Source: Comamonadaceae bacterium G21597-S1
GTDB lineage: Bacteria > Pseudomonadota > Gammaproteobacteria > Burkholderiales > Burkholderiaceae_C
DNA length: 64,000 nt
Assembly: GCA_027214345.1 (NCBI GenBank)
Contig: JAPWHR010000004.1
Span: forward strand, 256,001-320,000
Reading direction: 5' to 3'
Positions 19,889 to 27,866 of this stretch are shown piece by piece; position 1 is the stretch's first letter, and each line of letters starts with the position of its first letter. Position numbers and translations under genes: made by a program. Below the pieces are notes generated by a model, which was not told where the DNA came from, did no database searches, and saw only the letters and a program-made list of their open reading frames with translations.

Positions 19889-21172
19889 ATGACGAATAAC
19901 GTATTAATTGATTCTGGTTTACGAGCGCTTGTAGCGTCACTTTTGATTTTCTCAGCAGTCAATGCGGTGGCGCAGATCGATGCATTGAGCCTAGAAAGTG
20001 CGCCTGTCGAGGTTGTTGAAGAAACAGACCCATCGAGCAGCACCAAGTTATTTGTTGAAGGGGCTGTTGGAAATGCGATTCAGCGGCATGGCGCCTCTCA
20101 AGTGGATATAGGGCGCATCTCTCTTGACTTAACCTACTCTAGGCGAGTTGGTACTGGGATGCGCCTATTCTTTTCGGATCGGTTAGATATCGTTCGTCCG
20201 AAAGGCATGAGCGCTAACGGGACAGTTAATAGCTTGCGTGAGGCGTATTTGAGTTGGCAGCCAACAGGGTCGACGGTGGTCTTCGATATTGGGCGTATCA
20301 ATTTGCGCAATGGGCCAGCATATGGCTACAACCCGACTGATTTTTTTCGGGATGGAAGTCTACGAATTCTGACGAGTGCCGACCCGTTTGTGCTGCGGCA
20401 GAATCGAATTGGTTCCGTAATGGCGCGTGGCCAGAAAATATGGGATGGAGGTTCTTTGTCTTTTGCCTACTCTCCGAAATTATCAACGCGACCGGGAACG
20501 GATGGATGGAGTTTGGATCTTGGGTCGACAAACAACCGTGACCGAGTGTTAGTTACTTTGGGGACTCGTTTATCTGAAAGCCTGAACTCGCAGGTGTTTT
20601 TATATAAAGAGGAAAGCTTGCCGACGTCCATCGGAGCGAACTTGACTGCGTTGTTGTCGGATGCAGCAACAGGGCATTTGGAGTGGACCCATGGACGTGA
20701 ACCGGAGTTATTGAGTCGCGCAGTTGCCATGGCGCCGCTGCGAGAAGCTACGCGTAGCCGCTTCGCTGGGGGTGTTACGTATACAACTCTAGGAAAAACA
20801 TCCATTACAGCCGAGTACCAGTACAACGGTTTCGGGTTAGATAAATCTGCGTGGAATGGATTGACGGTCACGCCTGGTGCACAACTTGCATACTTGCGAG
20901 AGGCGTTGCGTCGACAGGAGTTGGCGCCGAGACAAGCTTTTTTGTTGTACTTGACCCAAAAGGATATCTGGCTCAAGGACTTAGACTTGACCGCCTATCT
21001 ACGTGTAAACTTGGAGGATAGGAGCAAATTGGCTTGGTTCGAGTTGCGGCGCCACTGGGCCAATTTTGATCTTAGCTTGCAGCTTCAACAAAATATTGGA
21101 GGGGCTAATAGTGAATTCGGTGTTTTGGCGGATCGACGTTTGATTCAAGTTTTAGGGACATTTTATTTCTAG
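19889..21172 (+). CDS. Putative outer-membrane beta-barrel protein of the ABC/LolA-like operon
   Basis: 427 residues from ATG 19889; a GTG at 19847 would overlap the previous gene and spoil the signal sequence. A signal peptide ends at about AVNAVAQ. The rest alternates polar and hydrophobic residues in many short strands, and the protein ends with Phe (LIQVLGTFYF), the usual signature of outer-membrane barrels. No specific family was recognised; similar positions are held by DUF1302-like proteins in other lipid-trafficking operons. It would form the outer-membrane end of the pathway. Base composition is as AT-rich as its two upstream neighbours. Confidence 0.65.
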   Translation: MTNNVLIDSGLRALVASLLIFSAVNAVAQIDALSLESAPVEVVEETDPSSSTKLFVEGAVGNAIQRHGASQVDIGRISLDLTYSRRVGTGMRLFFSDRLDIVRPKGMSANGTVNSLREAYLSWQPTGSTVVFDIGRINLRNGPAYGYNPTDFFRDGSLRILTSADPFVLRQNRIGSVMARGQKIWDGGSLSFAYSPKLSTRPGTDGWSLDLGSTNNRDRVLVTLGTRLSESLNSQVFLYKEESLPTSIGANLTALLSDAATGHLEWTHGREPELLSRAVAMAPLREATRSRFAGGVTYTTLGKTSITAEYQYNGFGLDKSAWNGLTVTPGAQLAYLREALRRQELAPRQAFLLYLTQKDIWLKDLDLTAYLRVNLEDRSKLAWFELRRHWANFDLSLQLQQNIGGANSEFGVLADRRLIQVLGTFYF

Positions 21173-21207
21173 TAACGTGCAGTCTACTTTTATTGGCTAT
21201 GAGTCAA

Positions 21208-21905
21208 TGAATCGACCCGAGTTCCCTAGACACTTTTGAGCCGTTGGAAATGACGTTGTTCGAACTCTACCGGAGAAATATTCTCGGCAGTGCCGTGGCG
21301 CCGCTTTGGGTTGTAGAACATCTCGATGTAATTGAACACATCAGCCTTGGCGTCACTGCGGGTTGGATAGATCTGACGGCGAACGCGTTCGCGCTTGAGC
21401 AACTGGAAGAAGCTTTCAGCCACGGCGTTGTCGTGGCAGTTGCCTCGCCCGTTCATGCTGCTGACCAGGTTGTGGTCGCGCAGAAAGTCTTGCCAGTCAT
21501 GACTGGTGAATTGACTTCTTTGATCCGAATGTACGGTGACCGGTTCCTTGGGCCGTCGTCGCCACAAGGCCATCAGCAAGGCATCGAGTATCAGGTTGGT
21601 ATCAATGCGGTTGCCCATTGACCATCCGACCACCTGTCGAGAGAACAGATCCACGACCACTGCCAAGTACAACCAGCCCTCATGGGTACGGATGTACGTG
21701 ATGTCGGTCACCCACGCTTTATTGGGTTTGGCTACAATGAACTGGCGCTGCAGGTGGTTTGGGGCCACGACTGCGGGCTTGCCGCCATATTTCCCAGGTC
21801 GGCGCCGGTAACCCGTCTGTGAGCGTAGCCCTTCCATCTTGAGTAATCGAGCTACGCGGTGTTTGCCGCAGCACTCGCCCAGGTCACGCATGTCCAGCGT
21901 TAGTT
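21208..21905 (-). pseudogene. IS3-family transposase OrfB remnant, 5'-truncated
   Basis: The minus frame ending at 21226 encodes the C-terminal ~225 residues of an IS3-family OrfB. It has an HTH_21-like part (KHRVARLLKMEGLRS), then the rve core with WVTDITYI (first Asp), VHSDQRSQFTS (second Asp; usual Gly changed to Arg) and NAVAESFFQLLK (Glu). The N-terminal third and OrfA are missing; sequence upstream of about 21,905 belongs to another element. A possible terminal inverted repeat starts near 21,208 (TGAATCGACCCGAG). The copy is not autonomous. Confidence 0.85.
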
Positions 21906-22305
21906 TGCGGCCACGCTGCAAGGCTATGACGTTCGCTACTTGGAGGCCGACACCGAGTTCGCCCGCTACGCGTTGGCCAACACCGCAGAGCGCACCGATT
22001 TGCTCAAGGGCTGGGTCGCACCGGACTTGCGCGTCCTCGACGACCTGTTCTTGGCCAGGCGCATCAGCGAGCATGCCGCCGAGGTTCTGCAGGCCATCGT
22101 GCACCAACGCTACAAGCTGCGCCGGCCCATTGTCGTGACATCCAACCGGGTGGTGCAGGACCGGGGCAAATACCTGGGTGACGTCACCATGGCCAGCACC
22201 ATCTTGGACCGCCTCATGCACCGCTGCGCGATGCTGGAGTTCGAGGGCAAGAGCTACCGGCTCAAGGAGGCCGCTGCTCGCATCGCAGTCACCCCAGAGT
22301 CGTAA
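21906..22305 (+). pseudogene. IS21-family istB ATPase remnant, 5'-truncated
   Basis: In plus frame ending at 22305, the last ~130 residues of an IstB-like transposition helper ATPase are recognisable: DLRVLDDLFLARRISEH (Walker B region), RPIVVTSNRVVQDRG (sensor I) and the family end LEFEGKSYRLKEAA. The Walker A half and istA are absent. The truncation abuts the truncated end of the opposite-strand IS3 remnant at about 21,905, implying a deletion or recombination join between the two elements. Confidence 0.82.
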
Positions 22306-22371
22306 TAGTCCGGGCGTCCTGCCTGGGGGAACTTAGGGTGGCCACGGGTGTGAGATTTGCACTGGCCATCG

Positions 22372-22752
22372 GGGATCCGCAAAAGCATCGCCAAGCCGAG
22401 CTGGGACGAATTGCACGTTTGGCTCCAACTCGAACGCCAGCGGTTGCCCGACGGAACGACCACAGCCAAGGCGATCGACTACACCCTACGACGATGGGAA
22501 GCATTGACCCGCTGTCTGCAAGACGGCAACGTGACCGTGGACAACAACCATATCGAAAATTTGATGCGTCCGTGGGCCATGGGCAGAAAGACATGGTTGT
22601 TCGCTGGCAGCGAGATGGGTGGTGAGCGCGCCGCCACCATGATGAGCTCGCTCCAATCGGCAAAGCTCAATGGGTACGAACCGTTGGCTTACCTCACGGA
22701 CATCTTGACGAGACTATCGTCCTATCCGAACAATCGGATCGAGGAACTGTCC
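22372..22752 (+). pseudogene. IS66-family transposase (TnpC) C-terminal remnant
   Basis: About 127 residues match the C-terminal end of the ~500-residue IS66 transposase: AIDYTLRRWEALTRCL, VDNNHIENLMRPWAMGRK, LFAGSEMGGERAA and NNRIEEL. The DDE core upstream and the normal C-terminus (RIEELLPHRW type) are missing, so the fragment is truncated at both ends. It is the third IS family piece within 1.6 kb. Confidence 0.85.
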
Positions 22753-22856
22753 CCCATCGCCGGACTCTGCAGGATTGAGCGTCGGCGTCCAAGGGGTGCC
22801 ACTGCCAGACGGTTACCCTTGTGGTGTCCTTTGACGCGCTACGGGTCAAGATCCGT

Positions 22857-22870
22857 GTAGCTACGGCTAC
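22857..22870. repeat. Inverted repeat GTAGC-N4-GCTAC upstream of a sigma-54 promoter
   Basis: GTAGC (22857-22861) and GCTAC (22866-22870) form a perfect inverted repeat, with partly symmetric flanks ATCC and GGAT. No T-run follows, so it is not a typical terminator. It lies about 140-155 bases upstream of the sigma-54 promoter, a usual distance for an enhancer-binding-protein site. The role is inferred only. Confidence 0.35.
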
Positions 22871-23010
22871 GGATTCTGGGGCGATTCGGGTGAATAGCCG
22901 ATCTGAAAGCGTCAGAACTCACTATTACGGGCTGTCGATTTTTTTTACGCTTAAAACTCGGCAATTGATGTGATCCCCTTAAGTCATTGATGTCATTGAA
23001 CATTTTTGAC

Positions 23011-23026
23011 TGGCACGAACCATGCT
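23011..23026 (+). promoter_or_regulatory. Sigma-54 (RpoN) promoter of the PEP-CTERM gene
   Basis: TGGCACG-AACC-ATGCT matches the -24/-12 consensus TGGCACG-N4-TTGC(A/T) at all but one position, with the diagnostic GG and GC exactly 10 bases apart. It lies 70 bases before the start codon. Sigma-54 with the PrsK/PrsR two-component system is known to control PEP-CTERM genes in exosortase bacteria. A direct repeat GTCATTGA (22983-22990, 22992-22999) lies just upstream. Confidence 0.8.
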
Positions 23027-23095
23027 TACTGTTTGGTGTGGCTCCCAGAGCCTCATGGCCTTGATTCCAATGTTTAACTTCTTAGGAGAGTGATT

Positions 23096-23890
23096 ATGAA
23101 AAAGACCTTGCTGTCGCTGGCCATGACGGCCACGATTGGATTGTTCAGTTCAGCAGCTACGGCTGCCTTCCTTCCGTGGACTATCGACGATACGGTTGTC
23201 CCGGGTGAGGCTGGTGCAGGCGCCGTGCACGTCGTCAATAACCTAACTGGTAAGTACAGTGAATTGCTCGGCTTTACAGGGCCCGGAGCGTTTTCTGCGT
23301 CTGCGATCGGTCAGTTTACAAGTTATGCGTTTGACGGGACTCCTGTCGATTCGCTGTTGGGGGGGCCATTGGCGTTCGCACCTAGCTACAATTTGTATGC
23401 AAGGTTTGTGGCTACGGGCGTGGCAACATCGGCGACGACATTCATAGGTACGGGTGGCAAGCTTGAGCTTTATTTGGACGCCGCTCGCGACACGGTGTTT
23501 TCTGCGCCGGGTGGTGCTGGCTTCACCAGCTTTACAGACTATGCGTCTGCCACGGCGGGGTTGGGTGATGATATTCTGATCGGTTCAAGCACCACGAGTT
23601 GGGGTACGGGGGATTTGATTGGGCCTCCTGGTGCCTTTGATATTTTCTTTGATGATTTCGCCTTGACTGCCTTTGGTAAGACTTACTGGACTAGTCCTGA
23701 TCCGTTCCACCTCCGCATTCAGACTAATGGTGATATTGATGGTGTGACCGGCCTTGGTGGTCCTGGGCCGTATCAGATCACTGGCGACTTCAGTGCTGGC
23801 TTTGTGGTCCCTGAGCCGGGTAGCTTGGCTTTGCTGGGATTGGCTCTGGCTGGGCTGGGCTTCACGCAGCGTCGCAAAATGGTCAAATAA
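23096..23890 (+). CDS. PEP-CTERM protein, resembles flocculation-associated PepA
   Basis: 264 residues from ATG 23096, five bases after AGGAGAG. An N-terminal signal peptide (MKKTLLSLAMTATIGL... cleaved near ATAA) precedes a secreted, beta-rich, low-charge body starting FLPWTIDDTVVPG. The C-terminus (residues 238-264) is a complete PEP-CTERM sorting signal: VPEPGSLALLGLALAG, hydrophobic helix, then basic QRRKMVK. Exosortase A (33.7 kb) should cleave it near the PEP motif and hand the protein to the envelope or matrix. The start of the mature region resembles the flocculation-associated PepA family. It has its own sigma-54 promoter and rho-independent terminator, so it is monocistronic. Confidence 0.88.
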   Translation: MKKTLLSLAMTATIGLFSSAATAAFLPWTIDDTVVPGEAGAGAVHVVNNLTGKYSELLGFTGPGAFSASAIGQFTSYAFDGTPVDSLLGGPLAFAPSYNLYARFVATGVATSATTFIGTGGKLELYLDAARDTVFSAPGGAGFTSFTDYASATAGLGDDILIGSSTTSWGTGDLIGPPGAFDIFFDDFALTAFGKTYWTSPDPFHLRIQTNGDIDGVTGLGGPGPYQITGDFSAGFVVPEPGSLALLGLALAGLGFTQRRKMVK

Positions 23891-23928
23891 CTACCGGTAG
23901 GCATAGAAACTTCACTCTATTCTCATCA

Positions 23929-23951
23929 AGCCCACTTCGGTGGGCTTTTTG
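23929..23951 (+). terminator. Rho-independent terminator after the PEP-CTERM gene
   Basis: AGCCCAC (23929-23935), loop TTCG, GTGGGCT (23940-23946), followed by a run of T. A perfect 7-bp stem with a tetraloop 39 bases after the stop codon. Confidence 0.92.
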
Positions 23952-24635
23952 TCTTCTCGGGTGGAGGGCGTCCATCCCATCGCTCACCGCACCGTAAGGG
24001 CGGTGGCGGTCAAACGCGCAACGAGATCTGCATTCCCGCTACCGTTGCGCTCGATGCAGGGCCGACATTTGTCGACATCCGCATCGAACTTCGCCGCGGT
24101 GCGGTTGCAATCTGCGTGGCCTGGCCGGTGGCTGCTGGCCGGCGTGCCGGCGATTGCGCAGCCTGGATGTGCGATGTGCTCGAGCGACTGCCGATAAGGC
24201 AGGCCGGCCGAGTTGCATACTTGCTCCCGCATCGCTGGCAACTGCAGGCCGACCTCCATGCTTGATCGCCTAGCAGCGGCCAGTCGTCAAGATGGGCTGG
24301 CCGTACGAACACGGTGCGGCCGCCCGATGTAGCCGGAGCCTAGATGCCATCTGCTGTTCAATCCATAATGGTCGACTCAATCCCAGTGTTTTTGTCCTTT
24401 GGGGTCTGGGTGTCGCGCATCCACGCCCAAGCTCAATTCGCTGCCACTTCCGAATGAAGTGGTACCTATCTCCTGCTCGGGCAAAGGCCTGAACGCCAAT
24501 TGAGGGATGTGAACTAGTTGCAGCTTTGGTACAAGTCTGTAGTTGTGCCGTCCGGAAACGGGGCCTAACCGATCAATTGCGCTATATTCTGCAAGTCTGA
24601 TAACGGCTTGCGCTCGTTTTGTGAAGGAATTGGTG
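23952..24635. other. Intergenic stretch with a possible IS66 accessory-ORF remnant
   Basis: Nearly 700 bases without an intact gene. A plus-strand frame at about 24,023-24,264 reads PTFVDIRIELRRGAVAI and CVAWPVAA then DCAAWM before a stop. From memory this pattern resembles the 3' end of some IS66 accessory (TnpA-like) proteins, but the match is tentative. The last 300 bases are AT-richer and probably hold the promoter of the polysaccharide operon; no clear promoter was assigned. Confidence 0.35.
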
Positions 24636-25268
24636 ATGATGTCGATCAACGGAACTGGTCAGAAGATGTTGCGTGGACTGATTGCGCTTGTTGCCGGGGT
24701 GGCATTGGTTGGGTGCGCGAGCGACCCCAAATATCCGCCGGCGCCAACAACTGCAGCTGCCCCTGACTACAACTACATTGTTGGCCCAGGCGACAGTCTT
24801 AACATCATCGTTTGGCGCAACCCGGAGTTGTCGATGTCTGTGCCGGTGCGACCCGACGGCAAGGTCACGACGCCTCTTGTCGATGAGCTGGTTGCCCAGG
24901 GCAAGAACTCCAGCGAAATTGCGCGTGATGTCGAGAAGGCGTTGAGCAAATATGTGCGCGACCCCATCGTCACGGTGATCGTCACGAGCTTCGTTGGGCC
25001 ATACAGCGAGCAGATCCGAGTCGTGGGTGAAGCGGCCAAGCCACAGTTTCTGCCGTACAAGCAAAAGATGACCTTGCTCGACGTGATGATCGCCGTAGGC
25101 GGCCTGACGGATTTCGCCGATGGAAATGCCGCGTCAATCCTGCGGGCGGCGGAGGGTGACAAGCGTTATGCCGTGCGCATCAAGGACCTGATCAAGCGTG
25201 GAGACCTTTCTGCAAACGTCGAAATGCGGCCCGGTGACGTTCTGGTGATTCCTCAGGGTTGGTTCTGA
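24636..25268 (+). CDS. Wza-like polysaccharide export lipoprotein (XrtA locus)
   Basis: 210 residues from ATG 24636, seven bases after AAGGA. A lipoprotein signal ends at ALVGC. The mature region has the Poly_export motif YIVGPGDSLNIIVWRNPELS followed by a SLBB-type repeat (IRVVGEAAKPQFLPYKQ). This is the short form found in XrtA/PEP-CTERM exopolysaccharide loci. It should sit in the outer membrane as part of the export channel. It is the first gene of the 22-kb plus-strand cluster. Confidence 0.92.
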   Translation: MMSINGTGQKMLRGLIALVAGVALVGCASDPKYPPAPTTAAAPDYNYIVGPGDSLNIIVWRNPELSMSVPVRPDGKVTTPLVDELVAQGKNSSEIARDVEKALSKYVRDPIVTVIVTSFVGPYSEQIRVVGEAAKPQFLPYKQKMTLLDVMIAVGGLTDFADGNAASILRAAEGDKRYAVRIKDLIKRGDLSANVEMRPGDVLVIPQGWF

Positions 25269-25349
25269 TCGCCTTTCGGCGAGATTGGTGTCGTGGCTGG
25301 CTCGCTGCGGCATGTGTAATAGTGGGTTAGGCCTGATGGATCAAAACTG

Positions 25350-26930
25350 ATGGAAGAGCTTCTAGGTCAAGTTGTCTCGGTCGCGAAAGGCATGTGGCGC
25401 CATCGCTGGCCGGCGCTCGCCGTGTCGTGGTTCATCGGCATCATTGGCATCGTGGTGGTATTGGCCGTGCCGGACAGGTACGAGGCGTCCGCCCGCATTT
25501 TCGTGGACACACAATCCATTCTGAAGCCGTTGATGTCCGGTCTGGCGGTGCAGCCCAATGTGGAGCAGCAAGTGGTCATGCTCAGTCGTACCTTGATCAG
25601 CAGGCCGAATGTCGAAAAGCTGATTCGCATGGCGGACCTGGATCTTGGAAGTACCTCCAAGGCCGAACAGGAAAACCTGATCGAGAAGTTGACCAAGGGC
25701 TTGCAGATCCGCAATACGGGCAGGGACAACCTCTATACGCTTGCCTATCAGGACGTCAATCCCGACCGCGCAAAACGCGTCGTGCAGTCCCTGGTTTCAA
25801 TCTTTGTGGAATCCAGCCTCGGCGCCACGCGCAAGGACTCCGACGCAGCGAAGAAGTTCATCGATGAACAGATCAAGAGTTATGTCGTCAAGCTCGAAGA
25901 GGCGGAGTCACGCCTGAAGGAGTTTCGCCTGCGCAACATGGAGTTGCAGGGGGCGGATGGGCAGGACATGGCGGGCAAGGCTGCTGCGATCGCCGCGCAA
26001 CTAAGCCAGGCCAAGTTGGAACTTCGTGAAGCCGAAAAGGCGCGTGATTCGGCAAAACGCCAGATCGAAGAGCAGAAGTCCCAGTCGTCGAATATCACGT
26101 CCCGCAGCATTCTCCAGGAGTCGGCGATCAATGTCTCGACGCCTGAACTGGACTCTCGCATTTCGGCGTTGAAGCAGAATCTCGATGGATTGCTGCAGCG
26201 ATTCACAGAGCGCCATCCCGATGTCGTGAATGCGCGTCGTCTGATCAAGGACCTGGAAGAGCAAAAGAAGAAGGAAATGGCGGAACTGCGCAAGACCGCC
26301 ATGGCCAACCCCGTTGCTCCCGCAGGCCCGAACCAGAGTCTGATCACCCAGGAACTGGGTCGCATGCTGGCCGGGTCCGAGGTGCAGGTCGCTGCTTTGG
26401 GGGCCAGGGTCGGCGAATACGAAACCCGATTGCGCCGTGCCCAGGAATTGCTGAAGACAGCGCCGCAGATCGAGGCCGAATTTGCGCAACTGAATCGCGA
26501 CTACGGGATCCACAAGAAGAATTACGAAGACCTGGTTGCGCGTCGTGAATCGGCATCCTTGTCCGGCGAGTTGGAGGGGTCGTCTGGGTCGGTTGATTTC
26601 CGATTGATCGACCCTCCACGCGCCTCGCAGAAGCCGGTGGCGCCGAATCGCTTGTTGTTGTTGCCGTTGGCCTTGGTCGCGGCCTTGGGTGCGGGGCTGG
26701 GCCTGGCGTTCGTGCTGAGCCAGTTGCGGGCCGTGTTCTTCGATGCACGTGCCGTTCGCAACACCATCGGCCTGCCGATCCTCGGGGTCGTGACACTGGT
26801 GCGTTCGGAGGCAGCACGTGCGCGGGAGAGCCGTAGCCTGAAGAAGTTCGGTTTGGCGTCCAGTGGTTTGCTGGGAATGTTTATTGCGGCCGTGGTTGTT
26901 CTGACCGTGCTCGCCAACCGGGCAGGGTGA
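25350..26930 (+). CDS. XrtA-associated polysaccharide chain-length determinant (Wzz/GumC type)
   Basis: 526 residues. An N-terminal membrane segment (about 20-42) precedes the Wzz domain (DRYEASARIFVDTQSIL). A long coiled coil spans about residues 180-400, and the second membrane segment near 430-455 follows the proline-rich DPPRASQKPVAPNR, the standard PCP motif. It controls polymer length and links the inner-membrane kinase to the outer-membrane exporter. A further C-terminal hydrophobic segment is present. Confidence 0.93.
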   Translation: MEELLGQVVSVAKGMWRHRWPALAVSWFIGIIGIVVVLAVPDRYEASARIFVDTQSILKPLMSGLAVQPNVEQQVVMLSRTLISRPNVEKLIRMADLDLGSTSKAEQENLIEKLTKGLQIRNTGRDNLYTLAYQDVNPDRAKRVVQSLVSIFVESSLGATRKDSDAAKKFIDEQIKSYVVKLEEAESRLKEFRLRNMELQGADGQDMAGKAAAIAAQLSQAKLELREAEKARDSAKRQIEEQKSQSSNITSRSILQESAINVSTPELDSRISALKQNLDGLLQRFTERHPDVVNARRLIKDLEEQKKKEMAELRKTAMANPVAPAGPNQSLITQELGRMLAGSEVQVAALGARVGEYETRLRRAQELLKTAPQIEAEFAQLNRDYGIHKKNYEDLVARRESASLSGELEGSSGSVDFRLIDPPRASQKPVAPNRLLLLPLALVAALGAGLGLAFVLSQLRAVFFDARAVRNTIGLPILGVVTLVRSEAARARESRSLKKFGLASSGLLGMFIAAVVVLTVLANRAG

Positions 26931-26936
26931 TCGTTG

Positions 26937-27866
26937 ATGAGCAATCTGATTGAACAGGCGACACAACGGCTGGCCCAGTTGCGTCGCGCAGGCGTCGACA
27001 TGCCGGAGCCTGCGCCAAAGCCGGCTCCCGCACCGGCGGCGGCACGAGAGCCGGCCCGAGGCGTCGAACCCTCCGTCCCGCCGGCGCCACCGAAGGTGCG
27101 AACGGCCACGTCGCGCCGGGTCGAACTGGATATGGATGCGCTGGCGGCCGTCGGAATCGTGACGCCGAATGCACCCCGATCGCAGATCGCAGACCAATAC
27201 CGCGTGATCAAGCGGCCGCTCATCGGCAATGCCATGGGCAAGGGCGCGACCGCGATCGAGAATGGCAACCTGATCATGGTGACGAGTTCCGTACCGGGTG
27301 AGGGAAAAAGTTTTACCGCGATCAACCTGGCGATCAGCATTGCTGCGGAACTGGACAATACCGTGATGCTGGTGGACGCCGATGTTGCGCGCCCGTCCGT
27401 ATTGCGTGTGCTGGGACTTCCTCCCGGCCCCGGCTTGCTCGACCTGCTGCAGGACGAGACCGCCGACTTGTCGACGATGTTGCTCAAGACCAATATCGAC
27501 ACGCTGAGCATTCTGCCCAGCGGCACGCCACATGATCGCGCAACCGAGATGTTGGCCAGTGATGCCATGACGCGGCTGGTCGAGGACATGGGAAAACGAT
27601 ATCCGGACCGGATCATCGTGTTCGATTCCCCGCCGCTGCTGCTGACGACGGAAGCCAGGGTGCTGGCGACCCACATGGGCCAGATCGTCATGGTGATCCA
27701 TGCCGAAAAGACGCTCCGCTCCGATGTCGAGGACGCCTTGCACGCCATCGAACAGTGCCCGGTCAAGCTGTTGTTGCTCAATCAGGTCCGCACCAATGCC
27801 GGTGGTGGATATGGTTATGGCTACAAGTACGGGTACGGCTATGGTTACGGTGACAAGGCTGTCTGA
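26937..27866 (+). CDS. XrtA-associated tyrosine autokinase (BY-kinase)
   Basis: 309 residues from ATG 26937. A proline/alanine-rich N-terminal linker (residues 20-60) precedes a BY-kinase domain with Walker A SSVPGEGKSFTA and Walker A' VMLVDADVARPS. The last 20 residues are a Tyr/Gly tail (GYGYGYKYGYGYGYG) that would be autophosphorylated in trans. It acts with the upstream chain-length protein to cycle polysaccharide assembly. The low-molecular-weight phosphatase at 15.3 kb could reverse it. Confidence 0.94.
   Translation: MSNLIEQATQRLAQLRRAGVDMPEPAPKPAPAPAAAREPARGVEPSVPPAPPKVRTATSRRVELDMDALAAVGIVTPNAPRSQIADQYRVIKRPLIGNAMGKGATAIENGNLIMVTSSVPGEGKSFTAINLAISIAAELDNTVMLVDADVARPSVLRVLGLPPGPGLLDLLQDETADLSTMLLKTNIDTLSILPSGTPHDRATEMLASDAMTRLVEDMGKRYPDRIIVFDSPPLLLTTEARVLATHMGQIVMVIHAEKTLRSDVEDALHAIEQCPVKLLLLNQVRTNAGGGYGYGYKYGYGYGYGDKAV

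Noticed and set aside
19847-19889. GTG start for the outer-membrane barrel gene
   Set aside because: It would overlap the LolA-like gene by 32 bases and put 14 residues before the signal peptide; ATG 19889 fits better.
22357-22860. Complete small gene at the IS66 position
   Set aside because: Only the C-terminal IS66 transposase region is homologous; start and end are arbitrary frame extensions.
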